A stretch of 64,000 bases of DNA from Halosimplex salinum (lineage in GTDB: Archaea; Halobacteriota; Halobacteria; Halobacteriales; Haloarculaceae). The translations under genes were made by a program, and so were the position numbers. The first letter of the stretch is position 1. Every line of letters begins with the position of its first letter. The DNA is taken from positions 517,269 to 581,268 of the forward strand of contig NZ_QWGG01000004.1 in assembly GCF_003730195.1 (NCBI RefSeq). The letters are read 5' to 3'. Shown one piece after another: positions 16,825 through 25,728 of this stretch. The notes beneath the pieces are model-generated. The model was not told the origin of the DNA, did not search any database, and worked only from the letters and a program-made list of their open reading frames with translations.

Positions 16825-18140
16825 ACGAACGCCTCCCAGCGCTCGACGGAAACCGTTTCGCCCGTGAGCACGGTGTCGCGGTCGCTCGGCACCGTCACCC
16901 AGCCGTCCGCCCGCGAGAGCGTCGAGAGCGGTTCGTCCGCGACCGGTCGCACGGCCCGCTCCGTCGCGTCCGTCGCGTTCGCCCCGTTCGCGGTGTCCTC
17001 GAACGCGACCGGGACCACCGAGGCGACGCCGGCGGTCCCGTCGAGCGGCGCGGCGAGGTCGGCGGATTCTGTGACCGGGGCCGGCGGGTCCCGGCCGGCG
17101 AGTCGAGTGACTGCGTCGCCGACCAACTGCGTCGTCGCGACGAACGCCGCCACCGGGTCGCCGGGGAGCGACAGAATCGGTCGCTCTCGAACGACACTCA
17201 GAGCGGCGGTCCCGCCGGGTTCGAGCGCCACGCCGTCGACGAGCACGTCACCGAGGTTCTCCACGACGTCGACGATACGGTCGCGTTCTCCGCTCCCCGT
17301 CCCGCCGACCGTCACGAGGAGATCCTTCGTCAGGTCGCGCTCGACGGCCGCACGGAGGGCGTTCCTGTCGGTCGGGACCGGATCACGGTAGGTCACCTTC
17401 CCGCCCCAGCGCTCGACGAACTCGGCGACGGTCGTCCCGTCGGTCTCGACGACCTCGCCGGGGTCCGGGTCACCGCCGACCAGCCCTCCCCCGGTCGGGA
17501 CGATACCGACTGTCGGCCGCTGGCGGACGTCGACCCGCGTCCGTCCGACCGCCGTACAGAGCGCGGGATCCGACGCGGTCAGCTGATGGCCCGCCGGCAG
17601 CACCGTCTCGTCGGCGCCAACGTCGGCGCCCGTCGGCCGGACGCCGCTCCCGGGTTCGACCGGCCGGGTGACCGAGAGCTCCCCGTCGGTCTCGGTGACC
17701 GTTTCGAGGTCGTCCTCGGCGGCGGAGTCCGCCTCGCGCCCCACGACGGCATCGGCACCGCCGGGGAGTTCGTCGCCCGCGTGGACGCGGACGGCCGCGG
17801 GGCGGTCGCTGTCGGCCCGCTGCTGATCCGTGTCGGTTCCCCCCTGGTCGGCATCGGGCGATGCCGGCGCGTCCAGGGCCTCGGCGACGGCGAACGTGAC
17901 GGCCGCAGCGTCGCTCGCGTCGGTCGTGTCGGCGGCCCGGAGGGCGAAGCCGTCGCGGACCACCTGGTCGTAGTGGGGAACGGGGCGGCGTGCGACGACG
18001 GGATCGGCCAGCGGACGGCCGACGGCGGTGCTGACCGGCAGCGTCTCGGTCCGGTCGACCGGTGCGACGGCCTCGCGGAGGCGGTCGCGGGCCGACCCGA
18101 GGGGGGTTCGGTCGGCGGCGGACCGACGTGGTTCGTCCAT
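16821..18140 (-). CDS. moeA: MoeA-type molybdopterin molybdenumtransferase, paralog without extra domain
   Basis: A 439-residue MoeA homolog and the first gene of the pair. It retains PHYDQVVRDGFALRA (the MDGYA-type segment, with VVRDG replacing AMDGY), ELPGGADAVV, PTGGGLVGG in place of the usual STGDE, and LLVTVGGTGSGERD. The GLPGxP motif appears as ILSLPGDPVAAFV. An acidic, low-conservation insertion at residues 95-115 separates the domains. The deviation from the canonical Asp in the STGDEL segment suggests altered metal or substrate use, for example tungsten, or partial loss of activity. Archaea often carry two MoeA paralogs, and these are transcribed together. Confidence 0.88.
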   Translation of the reverse strand: MDEPRRSAADRTPLGSARDRLREAVAPVDRTETLPVSTAVGRPLADPVVARRPVPHYDQVVRDGFALRAADTTDASDAAAVTFAVAEALDAPASPDADQGGTDTDQQRADSDRPAAVRVHAGDELPGGADAVVGREADSAAEDDLETVTETDGELSVTRPVEPGSGVRPTGADVGADETVLPAGHQLTASDPALCTAVGRTRVDVRQRPTVGIVPTGGGLVGGDPDPGEVVETDGTTVAEFVERWGGKVTYRDPVPTDRNALRAAVERDLTKDLLVTVGGTGSGERDRIVDVVENLGDVLVDGVALEPGGTAALSVVRERPILSLPGDPVAAFVATTQLVGDAVTRLAGRDPPAPVTESADLAAPLDGTAGVASVVPVAFEDTANGANATDATERAVRPVADEPLSTLSRADGWVTVPSDRDTVLTGETVSVERWEAFV

Positions 18141-18250
18141 ACCCCCGATTTCGTCGCCCGGCCAATAAGCGGTGTGACGCCCCGTCGACCGTGCGGTGTG
18201 GGACCACGGTAATCGCGGCCTTTAACGCGCTCGCTTCCCTAACATCGCTC

Positions 18251-18604
18251 ATGTCAACCTTGCGTGATGCGCTCCGGGACTTGCCCGACGCGGTCTTCGC
18301 AGACGTGCTGGAGAGCGACGACGCGTTCGTGCTCGTGCTCGACCTGCCGGGGACGACGTCCGATACCGTCGACGTGGCGGTCGAGGGGAGTCGCCTGCGC
18401 ATCGAGGCGCGCCGGGAGAAGGACGTGCCCGCGGAGTTCGACTACGTCGAGGAGGAGCGCTCGCTGTTCCTCGACGTCGAGCTCCCGCTCCCGCCGGGCG
18501 TGACCGGCGCCGGGGCCTCCGGCTCGATCGACCGGGGCGTCCTCGAGCTCGAACTCCCCAAGGCCGCGGCCGCGCCGGAGACGCAGATCCCGATCGACGA
18601 CTGA
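18251..18604 (+). CDS. Hsp20/alpha-crystallin-like small protein
   Basis: A 117-residue protein whose central part (about 22-105) has the Hsp20 strand pattern: FVLVLDLPGTTSDTVDVAVEGSRLRIEARRE, then LFLDVELPLPPGV and GVLELELPK. It lacks the usual C-terminal IxI motif in strict form but has QIPI near the end. It is probably a small heat-shock-like chaperone or a diverged relative. The ATG at 18251 begins the conserved region, and the gene ends only six bases before the kinase gene, so co-transcription is likely. Confidence 0.8.
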   Translation: MSTLRDALRDLPDAVFADVLESDDAFVLVLDLPGTTSDTVDVAVEGSRLRIEARREKDVPAEFDYVEEERSLFLDVELPLPPGVTGAGASGSIDRGVLELELPKAAAAPETQIPIDD

Positions 18605-18610
18605 GCTCAC

Positions 18611-20272
18611 GTGAACCCACGCGCATACTGGCGATTCGTCGTCGTTACGTGGCGGTTCCTGCCGCTGCTGGTCGCGTACACGCGTGACCGCAATCGGTTC
18701 TTCCTCTTCGGCCGGAGTCGGACGGTCACCTCGGAGACCCGCCGCGACCGCGCGCAGACGCTGCTCGACACGCTGCTCACCCTCGGGCCGACGTTCATCA
18801 AACTCGGCCAGCTCCTGTCCACCCGGCCGGACGTCCTCCCCCCCGAATACATCGAGGAACTCGAGGAGCTCCAGGACCGCGTTCCGCCGGCAGACTGGGA
18901 GGAAGCCCGCGTCGTCCTGGAGGAGGAACTCGGCCCGGTCGACCAGGTGTTCGCGGAGTTCGACGACGTGGCCATCAGCGGGGCGAGCCTCGGGCAGGTG
19001 TACTACGCGACGACGGAGGACGGCGAGGTGGCGGTGAAGGTCCGCCGGCCGGGCGTCGAGGACCTCGTCGAGGCGGACCTCCGGGTGGTTCGCTGGTCGC
19101 TCCCGATCCTGATGTACTTCGTCGGCGAGGCGCGGGCGTTCTCGCTGGAGACGCTCGCCGACGAGTTCGACAAGACGATCCGCGAGGAGATGGACTACGC
19201 TCGCGAGGCGGAGATGCTGAACGAGATCCGGGCGAACTTCGAGGGGCAGCCGAAGATACGCATGCCCGAGGTCGACGAGTCGCGCTCGACGAGGCGCGTC
19301 CTCACGATGGAGTACGTCCCCGGGACGAAGATCACCGACATCGACGAACTGGACGCACAGCACCTCGACCGCACGGAACTCGCCGAGACGCTACAGGAGG
19401 CGTACCTCCAGATGATCATCCAGGACGGCGTGTTCCACGCCGACCCCCATCCCGGGAACCTCGCGGTGCAGGACGACGGCACCCTCGTGTTCTACGACTT
19501 CGGCATGAGCGGCTACGTCGACCCGTTCATCCAGGACAAGATCGTCGACTTCTACGTCGCGGTCGCCGACCAGGACATCCAGGCCATCCTCGACACCCTC
19601 GTCGAGATGGGGACGCTCAGCCCGGAGGCCGACCGGAAAGTGATGGGCGAGGTGCTGGAACTCGCCATCGCGGACGCCCGCGGCGAGGACATCGAACAGT
19701 ACCGCGTCCAGCAGATCGTCCAGCAGGTCGAGGACACCATCTACGACTTCCCCTTCCGCCTCCCCGCGAACCTCGCGCTCGTCCTGCGGGTCGCGACCGT
19801 CGTCGAGGGGGTCTGCGTGACTCTCGACGAGGACTTCGACTTCATCGAGGTGGCGACCGGCTACCTGCGCGGCGAGGGGTTCCTCGCGGACACGGCACGG
19901 GAGTACGTCGAGGACCGCGTCGACGAGGTCCAGGAGGCCACGAAGTCGGCCGTGCGGACGCCGCCGAAACTGGAGACGGTGCTCGACCGGGCCATCAACG
20001 AGGACCTGCAGGTCGAGGTGGACTTCCGCGACTCCCAGAACCTCCTCGGGCGGGTGACTCGCCGCCTCATCTACGGGATGGTGCTCGCGAGCGCGGTCTT
20101 CTCGTCGGCCGTCCTCTTCGCGTTCGAACAGATCGTCGCCGCCGGGGTCACCGTCGGACTGGCCGCGGTGGTCGCGACACTGCTGTACTACTCCTTCCGG
20201 AAACGCCGGGGCATCCGCGCCCAACCGCAGTTCACCAGACAGAGCATGCGCGAGCGCGAGCGCGAACGGTAG
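18611..20272 (+). CDS. ABC1/UbiB family kinase-like protein (AarF)
   Basis: A 553-residue atypical kinase. Family marks are LGPTFIKLGQLLSTRPD, GASLGQVYYATTEDGEVAVKVRRPG with the conserved Lys, the catalytic FHADPHPGNLAV and the metal-binding YDFGMSG. Two hydrophobic segments near the C-terminus (about 490-535) would anchor it in the membrane. UbiB-type proteins support quinone synthesis in bacteria and mitochondria. In archaea the role is inferred as isoprenoid or quinone related. The GTG start at 18611 is the only fitting one. A basic, Arg-rich tail follows the last membrane segment. Confidence 0.93.
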   Translation: MNPRAYWRFVVVTWRFLPLLVAYTRDRNRFFLFGRSRTVTSETRRDRAQTLLDTLLTLGPTFIKLGQLLSTRPDVLPPEYIEELEELQDRVPPADWEEARVVLEEELGPVDQVFAEFDDVAISGASLGQVYYATTEDGEVAVKVRRPGVEDLVEADLRVVRWSLPILMYFVGEARAFSLETLADEFDKTIREEMDYAREAEMLNEIRANFEGQPKIRMPEVDESRSTRRVLTMEYVPGTKITDIDELDAQHLDRTELAETLQEAYLQMIIQDGVFHADPHPGNLAVQDDGTLVFYDFGMSGYVDPFIQDKIVDFYVAVADQDIQAILDTLVEMGTLSPEADRKVMGEVLELAIADARGEDIEQYRVQQIVQQVEDTIYDFPFRLPANLALVLRVATVVEGVCVTLDEDFDFIEVATGYLRGEGFLADTAREYVEDRVDEVQEATKSAVRTPPKLETVLDRAINEDLQVEVDFRDSQNLLGRVTRRLIYGMVLASAVFSSAVLFAFEQIVAAGVTVGLAAVVATLLYYSFRKRRGIRAQPQFTRQSMRERERER

Positions 20273-20313
20273 TCGCCCCGACCCTTTTCCGCCGACCGCT
20301 CCCAACGTCGAGC

Positions 20314-21390
20314 ATGCACGTCGAGCCCTTCGCCCTCGAACGCTGGCTGGCCGACCACGAACACGACGCGGCCGTCAACCTCGGCGACAGCGGCGTCAGA
20401 CCGCTCGAGGCCGACCGATTCGACACCGACCCCGGGCGGCTGGGATACGTCGTCCCGACGAACGGCGACCCGGACCTCCGGGCGCGCGTCGCCGAGCGCT
20501 ACGACCGCGCGGCCGACGAACTCCTCTTCACCTGCGGGACACAGGAGGCGAACTTCCTGGCCGTGCTCGCGACGCTGGACCGGGACAGCCACGCGGTGTG
20601 CGTGACGCCGACCTACCAGTCGTTGCACTCGCTCCCGGACGCGGTCGCGGACGTGACGCGGGTCGAACTCGCCGCGCCGGACTGGCGACTGAACATCGAC
20701 GCCGTCGCGGAGGCGGTCGAACCGCACACGGACCTGATCGTCCTCAACAACCCGAACAATCCGACGGGGAAGAGCCATCCACAGGAGACCGTCGAGGCGG
20801 TGTACGAACTGGCGGCCGCGGCCGACGCCTACCTCCTCTCCGACGAGGTGTATCGGCCGCTCGCCGCGCCCGAGGAGCGAGTCGAACCGGTCGCCAGCAT
20901 GGGTCCGTACGGTATCAGCACCTGCGGGCTGTCGAAGGGGTGGGGACTCCCGGGACTCCGCTTCGGCTGGCTCGCCGGTCCCGAAGCCGTCGTCTCCGCG
21001 GCGTGGGAGTGGAAGGACTACACGACCATTTCGCCCTCCGCCTTCGGCCAGCACGTCGGCCGGCAGGCCATCGACCGCGAGGACGAACTCCTCGCCGAGA
21101 ACCGGACGCACGTCCGGCGGAACCGGGACCTGCTCGGCGAGTTCGCAGAGTCGTACGGACTCGACTGGCACCTCCCCGCGGGGGCGACGGGATTCCTGAC
21201 CGTTCCAGAGGAGTTCGAGTCCGGCGAGGCGTTCGCTCGGGCGCTCGTGGACGAGGGCGTGGTCGTCGCGCCGGGCGAGACGTTCGGGCGGCCGGGGTAC
21301 GTCCGCGTCGGGTTCGGGGCCGAGCGGACGACGCTCGAGGACGGGATCGAGCGGATGGGCGCCGTGATCGACGAGCGGCGGTCGGGGTGA
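20314..21390 (+). CDS. aminotransferase class I/II (PLP-dependent)
   Basis: A 358-residue fold-type I aminotransferase. It has the NNPNNPTGKSHP motif, an SDEVYRPLA segment and the PLP lysine K208 in CGLSKGWGLPGLRFGW, a sequence typical of aspartate or aromatic aminotransferase-like enzymes, plus the C-terminal Arg in YVRVGFG. The length is slightly short because the N-terminal arm is trimmed. The amino donor and acceptor cannot be deduced. It lies between the UbiB-like kinase (41-base gap) and aIF5A (with its own promoter). Confidence 0.92.
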   Translation: MHVEPFALERWLADHEHDAAVNLGDSGVRPLEADRFDTDPGRLGYVVPTNGDPDLRARVAERYDRAADELLFTCGTQEANFLAVLATLDRDSHAVCVTPTYQSLHSLPDAVADVTRVELAAPDWRLNIDAVAEAVEPHTDLIVLNNPNNPTGKSHPQETVEAVYELAAAADAYLLSDEVYRPLAAPEERVEPVASMGPYGISTCGLSKGWGLPGLRFGWLAGPEAVVSAAWEWKDYTTISPSAFGQHVGRQAIDREDELLAENRTHVRRNRDLLGEFAESYGLDWHLPAGATGFLTVPEEFESGEAFARALVDEGVVVAPGETFGRPGYVRVGFGAERTTLEDGIERMGAVIDERRSG

Positions 21391-21489
21391 GGTGCCGAGA
21401 CTGCCCCTCGCTGAGCGACCGAGACTGGCCGGTGACAGCGAGTGCGGGCCGACGCGGCGGAATTTTCGGGGCGAGGGCGTTCCAAACCG

Positions 21490-21496
21490 TTTATAC
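21490..21496 (+). promoter_or_regulatory. TATA box of the aIF5A gene
   Basis: TTTATAC preceded by CCAAACCG, a plausible BRE, is centred about 27 bases before the ATG at 21520. The aIF5A and agmatinase transcript is therefore probably leaderless. Confidence 0.65.
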
Positions 21497-21519
21497 TGGT
21501 CGCTCGTTTACGGCGCGGT

Positions 21520-21894
21520 ATGGCAACGAAGCAGGTCGAGGTCCGCGATCTGGACGAGGGCAGCTACGTGATGATCGACGACGTAGCCTGCAAGATCAAC
21601 GCATACAGTACGGCGAAACCCGGCAAGCACGGCAGCGCGAAGGCTCGCGTCGAGGCCGAGGGCGTCTTCGACGGGAAGAAGCGCAACCTCTCCCAGCCGG
21701 TCGACGCGAAGATCCGCGTCCCGATCATCAACCGCAAGCAGGGCCAGGTCGTCTCGACCTCCGGCGACGAGGCGCAGGTCATGGACCTCGAGACGTACGA
21801 CACGTTCACGCTCGCGCTCCCCGACGGCGTCTCGATGGCGCCCGACGACGAGATCGAGTACCTCGAGATGGAAGAGCAGCGCAAGATCGTCTAG
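21520..21894 (+). CDS. translation initiation factor aIF5A
   Basis: A 124-residue archaeal IF5A/EF-P homolog that relieves ribosome stalling, for instance at proline stretches. The modified lysine is K36 in the loop [12 protein letters not shown]; the site of deoxyhypusine formation in archaea is this Lys. The N-terminal KOW-like domain and C-terminal OB domain are complete. The ATG at 21520 is chosen because of the TATA box and because an upstream Met in frame would add an unconserved extension. It is followed after one base by an agmatinase, and deoxyhypusine synthase is at 36850-37884. Confidence 0.96.
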   Translation: MATKQVEVRDLDEGSYVMIDDVACKINAYSTAKPGKHGSAKARVEAEGVFDGKKRNLSQPVDAKIRVPIINRKQGQVVSTSGDEAQVMDLETYDTFTLALPDGVSMAPDDEIEYLEMEEQRKIV

Positions 21895-21895
21895 G

Positions 21896-22702
21896 ATGTT
21901 CCCCGGCGCGGCCGCCGCGCGGAGCGACGCCGACTACGCGCTCGTCGGCGCGCCGCTCGACGCTTCGACGTCGTTCGAGCCCGGCGCTCGCTTCGGCCCG
22001 CGCCGCGTCCGCCACTACGCCGAGGCGTTCGACGACTACGACCACCACACCGACCAGCGATTCTCCTCGCTCGCCGTCTACGACCACGGCGACGTCGGTC
22101 CCACCGCCGACACGGCCGAGTATCTCACTTTCCTCCGCGGCGCGCTCTCGGACTTTCGCCAGGAAGGGGCGCTCCCGATGCTCGTCGGCGGCGAGCACAC
22201 GGTGACCGTCGCGGGCGTCCGTGCCGTCGACCCCGACGTGTTCGTCTGTCTCGACGCCCATCTCGACTTGCGGGAGTCCTACGCGGGCGACCCGCTCAGT
22301 CACGCGACGGTGACGCGCCACGCCCTCGACGCGGCCGACCGCGCGGTGGTCCTCGGCGCCCGCACCGGCAGCGAAGCCGAGTGGGACCGCGCGAGCGAGT
22401 CGGACGTGACCGTCGTCGACCCGGCCGACGTGAGCGACTGGGAGCCGTCGTTCGACGCCGACGACTCCGTCTACCTGAGCGTCGATATCGACGCCTTCGA
22501 CCCCGGGTACGCGCCGGGGACGGGGACGATGGAGCCGTTCGGGCTCGCGCCGCGAGAGGGGCGGCGGGTCGTCCGCGAGGTCGCGCCCGCGACGGACGGA
22601 TTCGACGTCGTCGAGGTCAACGACGGCGACGACGGGCAGTCGGCGGTGCTGGCGGCGAAGCTCCTGCGGGCGTTCGTCTACGAGCACGCCGCGAGCAGAT
22701 AG
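21896..22702 (+). CDS. speB: agmatinase / ureohydrolase family protein
   Basis: A 268-residue ureohydrolase with the binuclear Mn motifs GGEHTVT, DAHLDL and SVDIDAFDPGYAPGTG. It starts one base after the aIF5A stop, so it is almost certainly in the same operon. In Haloferax, agmatine and an agmatinase have been linked to making the hypusine precursor on aIF5A. The gene order here fits that proposal: deoxyhypusine synthase would transfer agmatine and the agmatinase would remove urea. This substrate assignment is inference; a free agmatine to putrescine reaction is also possible. Confidence 0.93.
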   Translation: MFPGAAAARSDADYALVGAPLDASTSFEPGARFGPRRVRHYAEAFDDYDHHTDQRFSSLAVYDHGDVGPTADTAEYLTFLRGALSDFRQEGALPMLVGGEHTVTVAGVRAVDPDVFVCLDAHLDLRESYAGDPLSHATVTRHALDAADRAVVLGARTGSEAEWDRASESDVTVVDPADVSDWEPSFDADDSVYLSVDIDAFDPGYAPGTGTMEPFGLAPREGRRVVREVAPATDGFDVVEVNDGDDGQSAVLAAKLLRAFVYEHAASR

Positions 22703-22771
22703 CGGACGCGGTCACGCGATCGCTGCCCCGGCACCGACCGTTTTACGTCGGCCCGGATAGACGGTTCCGAC

Positions 22772-23767
22772 ATGGACCAGCTCTCGTCGTGTTACTTCTG
22801 TGGCGCCGCGCTGGACGCCACACTCGATGAACACCCGGTGGTGCCGTCGGCGCTCCACCCAGGCACCGACTCCCAGAAGACGATCGTCCTCTGTGGGACC
22901 TGTCAGCGGAAACTCGACGCCGTGCTCGACACCGTCGTCGACGCCGTCGAGCGAAACGCCGACGGTATCGTCCGTGACCGTCAGGCGGACGCCGACGACG
23001 GGGGCGCGAGCGGAGACGACCTCGAATCGACGCTCGGGGACGACGAAGCGATCCTCTCTTCGCTCGGCGAGGACGACGCGACGGACGAGGAGGCCGCCGA
23101 AGCCTCGGCGATGGAGTTCGGTGACGACCGCGAGGCCGCCGAGGAGTCCTCGGAATCGGCGGCAGACGAGGGGGAGTCCGCCGCGGACGATACGGACGAC
23201 GAGTCTGCGGACGACGGACCGAAGGAACCCAAGTACACGAAGTCCCGGGGCGCCGGGTTCCGCAAGGAGGACGAGGGGCCGACGAGTTCGCGTTCGCTCA
23301 CCGGCGGCGCCTTCGACGACGACGACGACGACGCGTCGAGCAGGTCGACGAGCAAATCGACTTCCAGCGCGTCGTCGAGCAGTTCCGGTGGATCGTCGAG
23401 CGGTTCCGGCGGATCGTCGAGTAGTTCCGGCACGTCGTCGGGAGGATCCGACGGTTCGACGGGCGGTTCCGGCGGCAGTGGTGGGTCGAGCGGTGGCAGT
23501 AGTGATTCCAGCAGCGGCAGTAGTGAGTCCAGCGGCAGTGGCGGCAGTAAACCGAAGCGCGACGTCTCGATGTCGCGACTGGAGAACACGAAGGTGATGC
23601 GTCTGCTGGAGAACCGGGAGTTTCCGGTCGACAAGGACGAGTTCGTCACCGTCGCGGCCAACGCCTACCAGATCTCGCGGGACGACTGCGAGAAGGTGCT
23701 CGATCTGGCCGTCGAGCACGGTCTGCTCCGCGAAGAAAGCGGACAGCTCTACGGCGGCGACGCGTAA
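22772..23767 (+). CDS. zinc-finger protein with long Ser/Gly-rich linker
   Basis: A 331-residue protein in three parts. Residues 1-50 contain CYFC and CGTC knuckles about 35 residues apart, an HNH-like zinc site. Residues 75-260 are low complexity: first acidic, then long runs of Ser and Gly that must be disordered. Residues 265-331 (from MSRLENTKVMRLLENRE) are a compact helical, winged-helix-like domain. No function is known to me. The composition suggests a nucleic-acid-associated or scaffold protein. It is preceded by a 69-base gap from the agmatinase. Confidence 0.7.
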   Translation: MDQLSSCYFCGAALDATLDEHPVVPSALHPGTDSQKTIVLCGTCQRKLDAVLDTVVDAVERNADGIVRDRQADADDGGASGDDLESTLGDDEAILSSLGEDDATDEEAAEASAMEFGDDREAAEESSESAADEGESAADDTDDESADDGPKEPKYTKSRGAGFRKEDEGPTSSRSLTGGAFDDDDDDASSRSTSKSTSSASSSSSGGSSSGSGGSSSSSGTSSGGSDGSTGGSGGSGGSSGGSSDSSSGSSESSGSGGSKPKRDVSMSRLENTKVMRLLENREFPVDKDEFVTVAANAYQISRDDCEKVLDLAVEHGLLREESGQLYGGDA

Positions 23768-23841
23768 CGCCAGGTCGATCGGGGCCACCGGCTCTCCGCG
23801 GATCCGCAACCGATAGGCCCCCGTCCGTCGAACGGGCGGGT

Positions 23842-24609
23842 ATGGACCTCTCGACGATCTGCGAGCGGTACGACGAGCGGCTCTCACCGGGCGAGTACGC
23901 CGACGTGGACGCCAGCGCCAACGGTCTCCAGGTCGGACCCGGAGAAGCGTCGGTCGACACGGTCGCGTTCGCCGTCGACGCCGCGGGCGCGACCATCGAG
24001 ACGGCCGCCGACCGCGGAGCGGACCTGCTCGTGGTCCACCACGGCCTCTCCTGGGGCGGCATCGACCGCGTCACCGGGCTCTCCTACGATCGAATCGCAC
24101 CGCTGATCGAGCGAGACCTGGCACTGTACGCGATGCATCTCCCGCTGGACGGCCACGACGAACTCGGCAACGCCGCCGGCGTCGCGGACGTACTGGGACT
24201 GGAAGCCCGGGAACCGTTCGGCGAAGTCGGCCCGGTCACCATCGGCCAGCGCGGGCGGGCGTCCGAGCCGATGTCGGCGGCCGAGCTAGCGAGCACGCTC
24301 GAAGCGAACCTGGACACCGGCGGCGAGGGCGTCCAGTACTTCGATTACGGCCCCGAATCGATCGAGGACGTGGCCATCGTCACCGGCGGCGGCGCCGACT
24401 GGCTGGAGGAGGCCATCGACGCCGGCGTGGACGCGTTCGTCTCCGGCGAGGGCAAACAGAAAGTGTACCACCAGGCCCGCGACGCCGGCGTGAACGTCTT
24501 CCTCGGCGGGCACTACGCCACCGAGACGTTCGGCGTGCGGGCGTTGCAGGAACTGGCCGAGGAGTGGGACGTCGAGACGACGTACGTCGACCACCCGACC
24601 GGCCTATAG
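23842..24609 (+). CDS. Nif3-like dinuclear metal center protein
   Basis: A 255-residue Nif3/DUF34 family protein. Metal ligands are in LLVVHHGLSWGG (residues about 54-66), YAMHLPLDGHDELGNAAG and a C-terminal FLGGHYATETFGVRAL segment. The family forms hexameric rings with two metal ions per subunit. A GTP cyclohydrolase-like activity and toxic-metabolite repair have been suggested for relatives, but the substrate is not settled. The sequence between the two metal-binding parts lacks the PII-like insertion of the bacterial long forms. Confidence 0.92.
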   Translation: MDLSTICERYDERLSPGEYADVDASANGLQVGPGEASVDTVAFAVDAAGATIETAADRGADLLVVHHGLSWGGIDRVTGLSYDRIAPLIERDLALYAMHLPLDGHDELGNAAGVADVLGLEAREPFGEVGPVTIGQRGRASEPMSAAELASTLEANLDTGGEGVQYFDYGPESIEDVAIVTGGGADWLEEAIDAGVDAFVSGEGKQKVYHQARDAGVNVFLGGHYATETFGVRALQELAEEWDVETTYVDHPTGL

Positions 24610-24704
24610 GACCACCTGTCTCGCCGGCAGTCGGTTCGCGGGACGCGTCGACGCCGGCCCGCTGAGTACAGACGGGGTCGCCAGAGCTGCACCGATTCTC
24701 TCGC

Positions 24705-25565
24705 TCAATCGGTCCGTGAGGGATCTGGACTCCCGGCGCTCGAAGCGAGCGAGCGGGAGTCTATCGCTCGAACGAACCGGACGACGAGTCCGAGGCCCAG
24801 CAGGCTCAGCGCCACGAACACCGCGATCTGGGGCAGCGGCACCGACTGGCCGTCGCGCAGCATGAAGACGATCATCGCGAGCACGGCGAGTCCGAGCGTC
24901 GTCCCCTTCACGAGGAGGACGCCCGTGAACGCGTATCCCATCGGCCGACGCTTCCACAGCAGGTACGACGAGATCCCGAACGACGGGACGACGACGCCGA
25001 GGTCCATCGACTGGATGACCGGCACGGGCAGGTCGGTTTCGGCGATGCTCGGCGGTCTCGTGCCGGCGAGGCTCGCGGGTCCGACTTCGCCCACCCACAT
25101 GAGCGTGAGCAACACAGCGACGAGTAGCTGAAACCCGACGTAGGCCCGGATAGAGCGCTCGCCGAACGCGCGTTTCAGTGATCCGGCGTCCAGGCGAGCG
25201 ACGCCTCCGACCAGCGTACAGAGCGTCAGCGCGAACAGCGCGACGTACAGCAGGTACAGTTCGTTGAACGCCGTGAGGAACGCGTAGGACGCGTACGTGT
25301 ACAGCAGATAACCCGTCACGCCGAGCCAGACGACGTAGCCCCGGAGCGACCCGCGGGCGGCGTACGACAGCGAGACGGCGAGTACCGGGACCGCGACCCC
25401 CAGCGTCAGCAGGTCCTGCCCGTACAGCTGCGGAAGCAGTACCGCCGCATCGCGGTAAAACCCGGGAACGAACAGTCCGACCGACGTCGCCACCACAGTG
25501 AACGCGAGCGTCGCGACTGTCGCGAGGATGTACGGGCGCGACAGTGAGTGAGACCCGGTGGTCAT
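24705..25565 (-). CDS. multi-spanning membrane protein of unknown function
   Basis: A 286-residue protein with seven or eight hydrophobic helices and a basic-polar C-terminal tail. There are charged loops such as ARLDAGSLKRAFGERSIR between helices 4 and 5. I do not recognise a family, catalytic motif or signal peptide. It may be a small transporter or a sensor membrane domain. It is convergent with Nif3 (95-base gap) and preceded by a 163-base gap with no other gene. Confidence 0.7.
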   Translation of the reverse strand: MTTGSHSLSRPYILATVATLAFTVVATSVGLFVPGFYRDAAVLLPQLYGQDLLTLGVAVPVLAVSLSYAARGSLRGYVVWLGVTGYLLYTYASYAFLTAFNELYLLYVALFALTLCTLVGGVARLDAGSLKRAFGERSIRAYVGFQLLVAVLLTLMWVGEVGPASLAGTRPPSIAETDLPVPVIQSMDLGVVVPSFGISSYLLWKRRPMGYAFTGVLLVKGTTLGLAVLAMIVFMLRDGQSVPLPQIAVFVALSLLGLGLVVRFVRAIDSRSLASSAGSPDPSRTD

Positions 25566-25728
25566 GGTTCAACTGTCCCTCCGCGTCACCTTCAACCTCG
25601 GGCCGGCCGAGACGGGAGCGACCGCCGGATACGCGGGTACGAGCGACTGCCCGGACCCGAGCATCGGTCTCGTCGGTCGCCCGGGAGATTCTGCCGGACT
25701 CGGCCCCGAAGTCGGACTGCGAGGCCCG

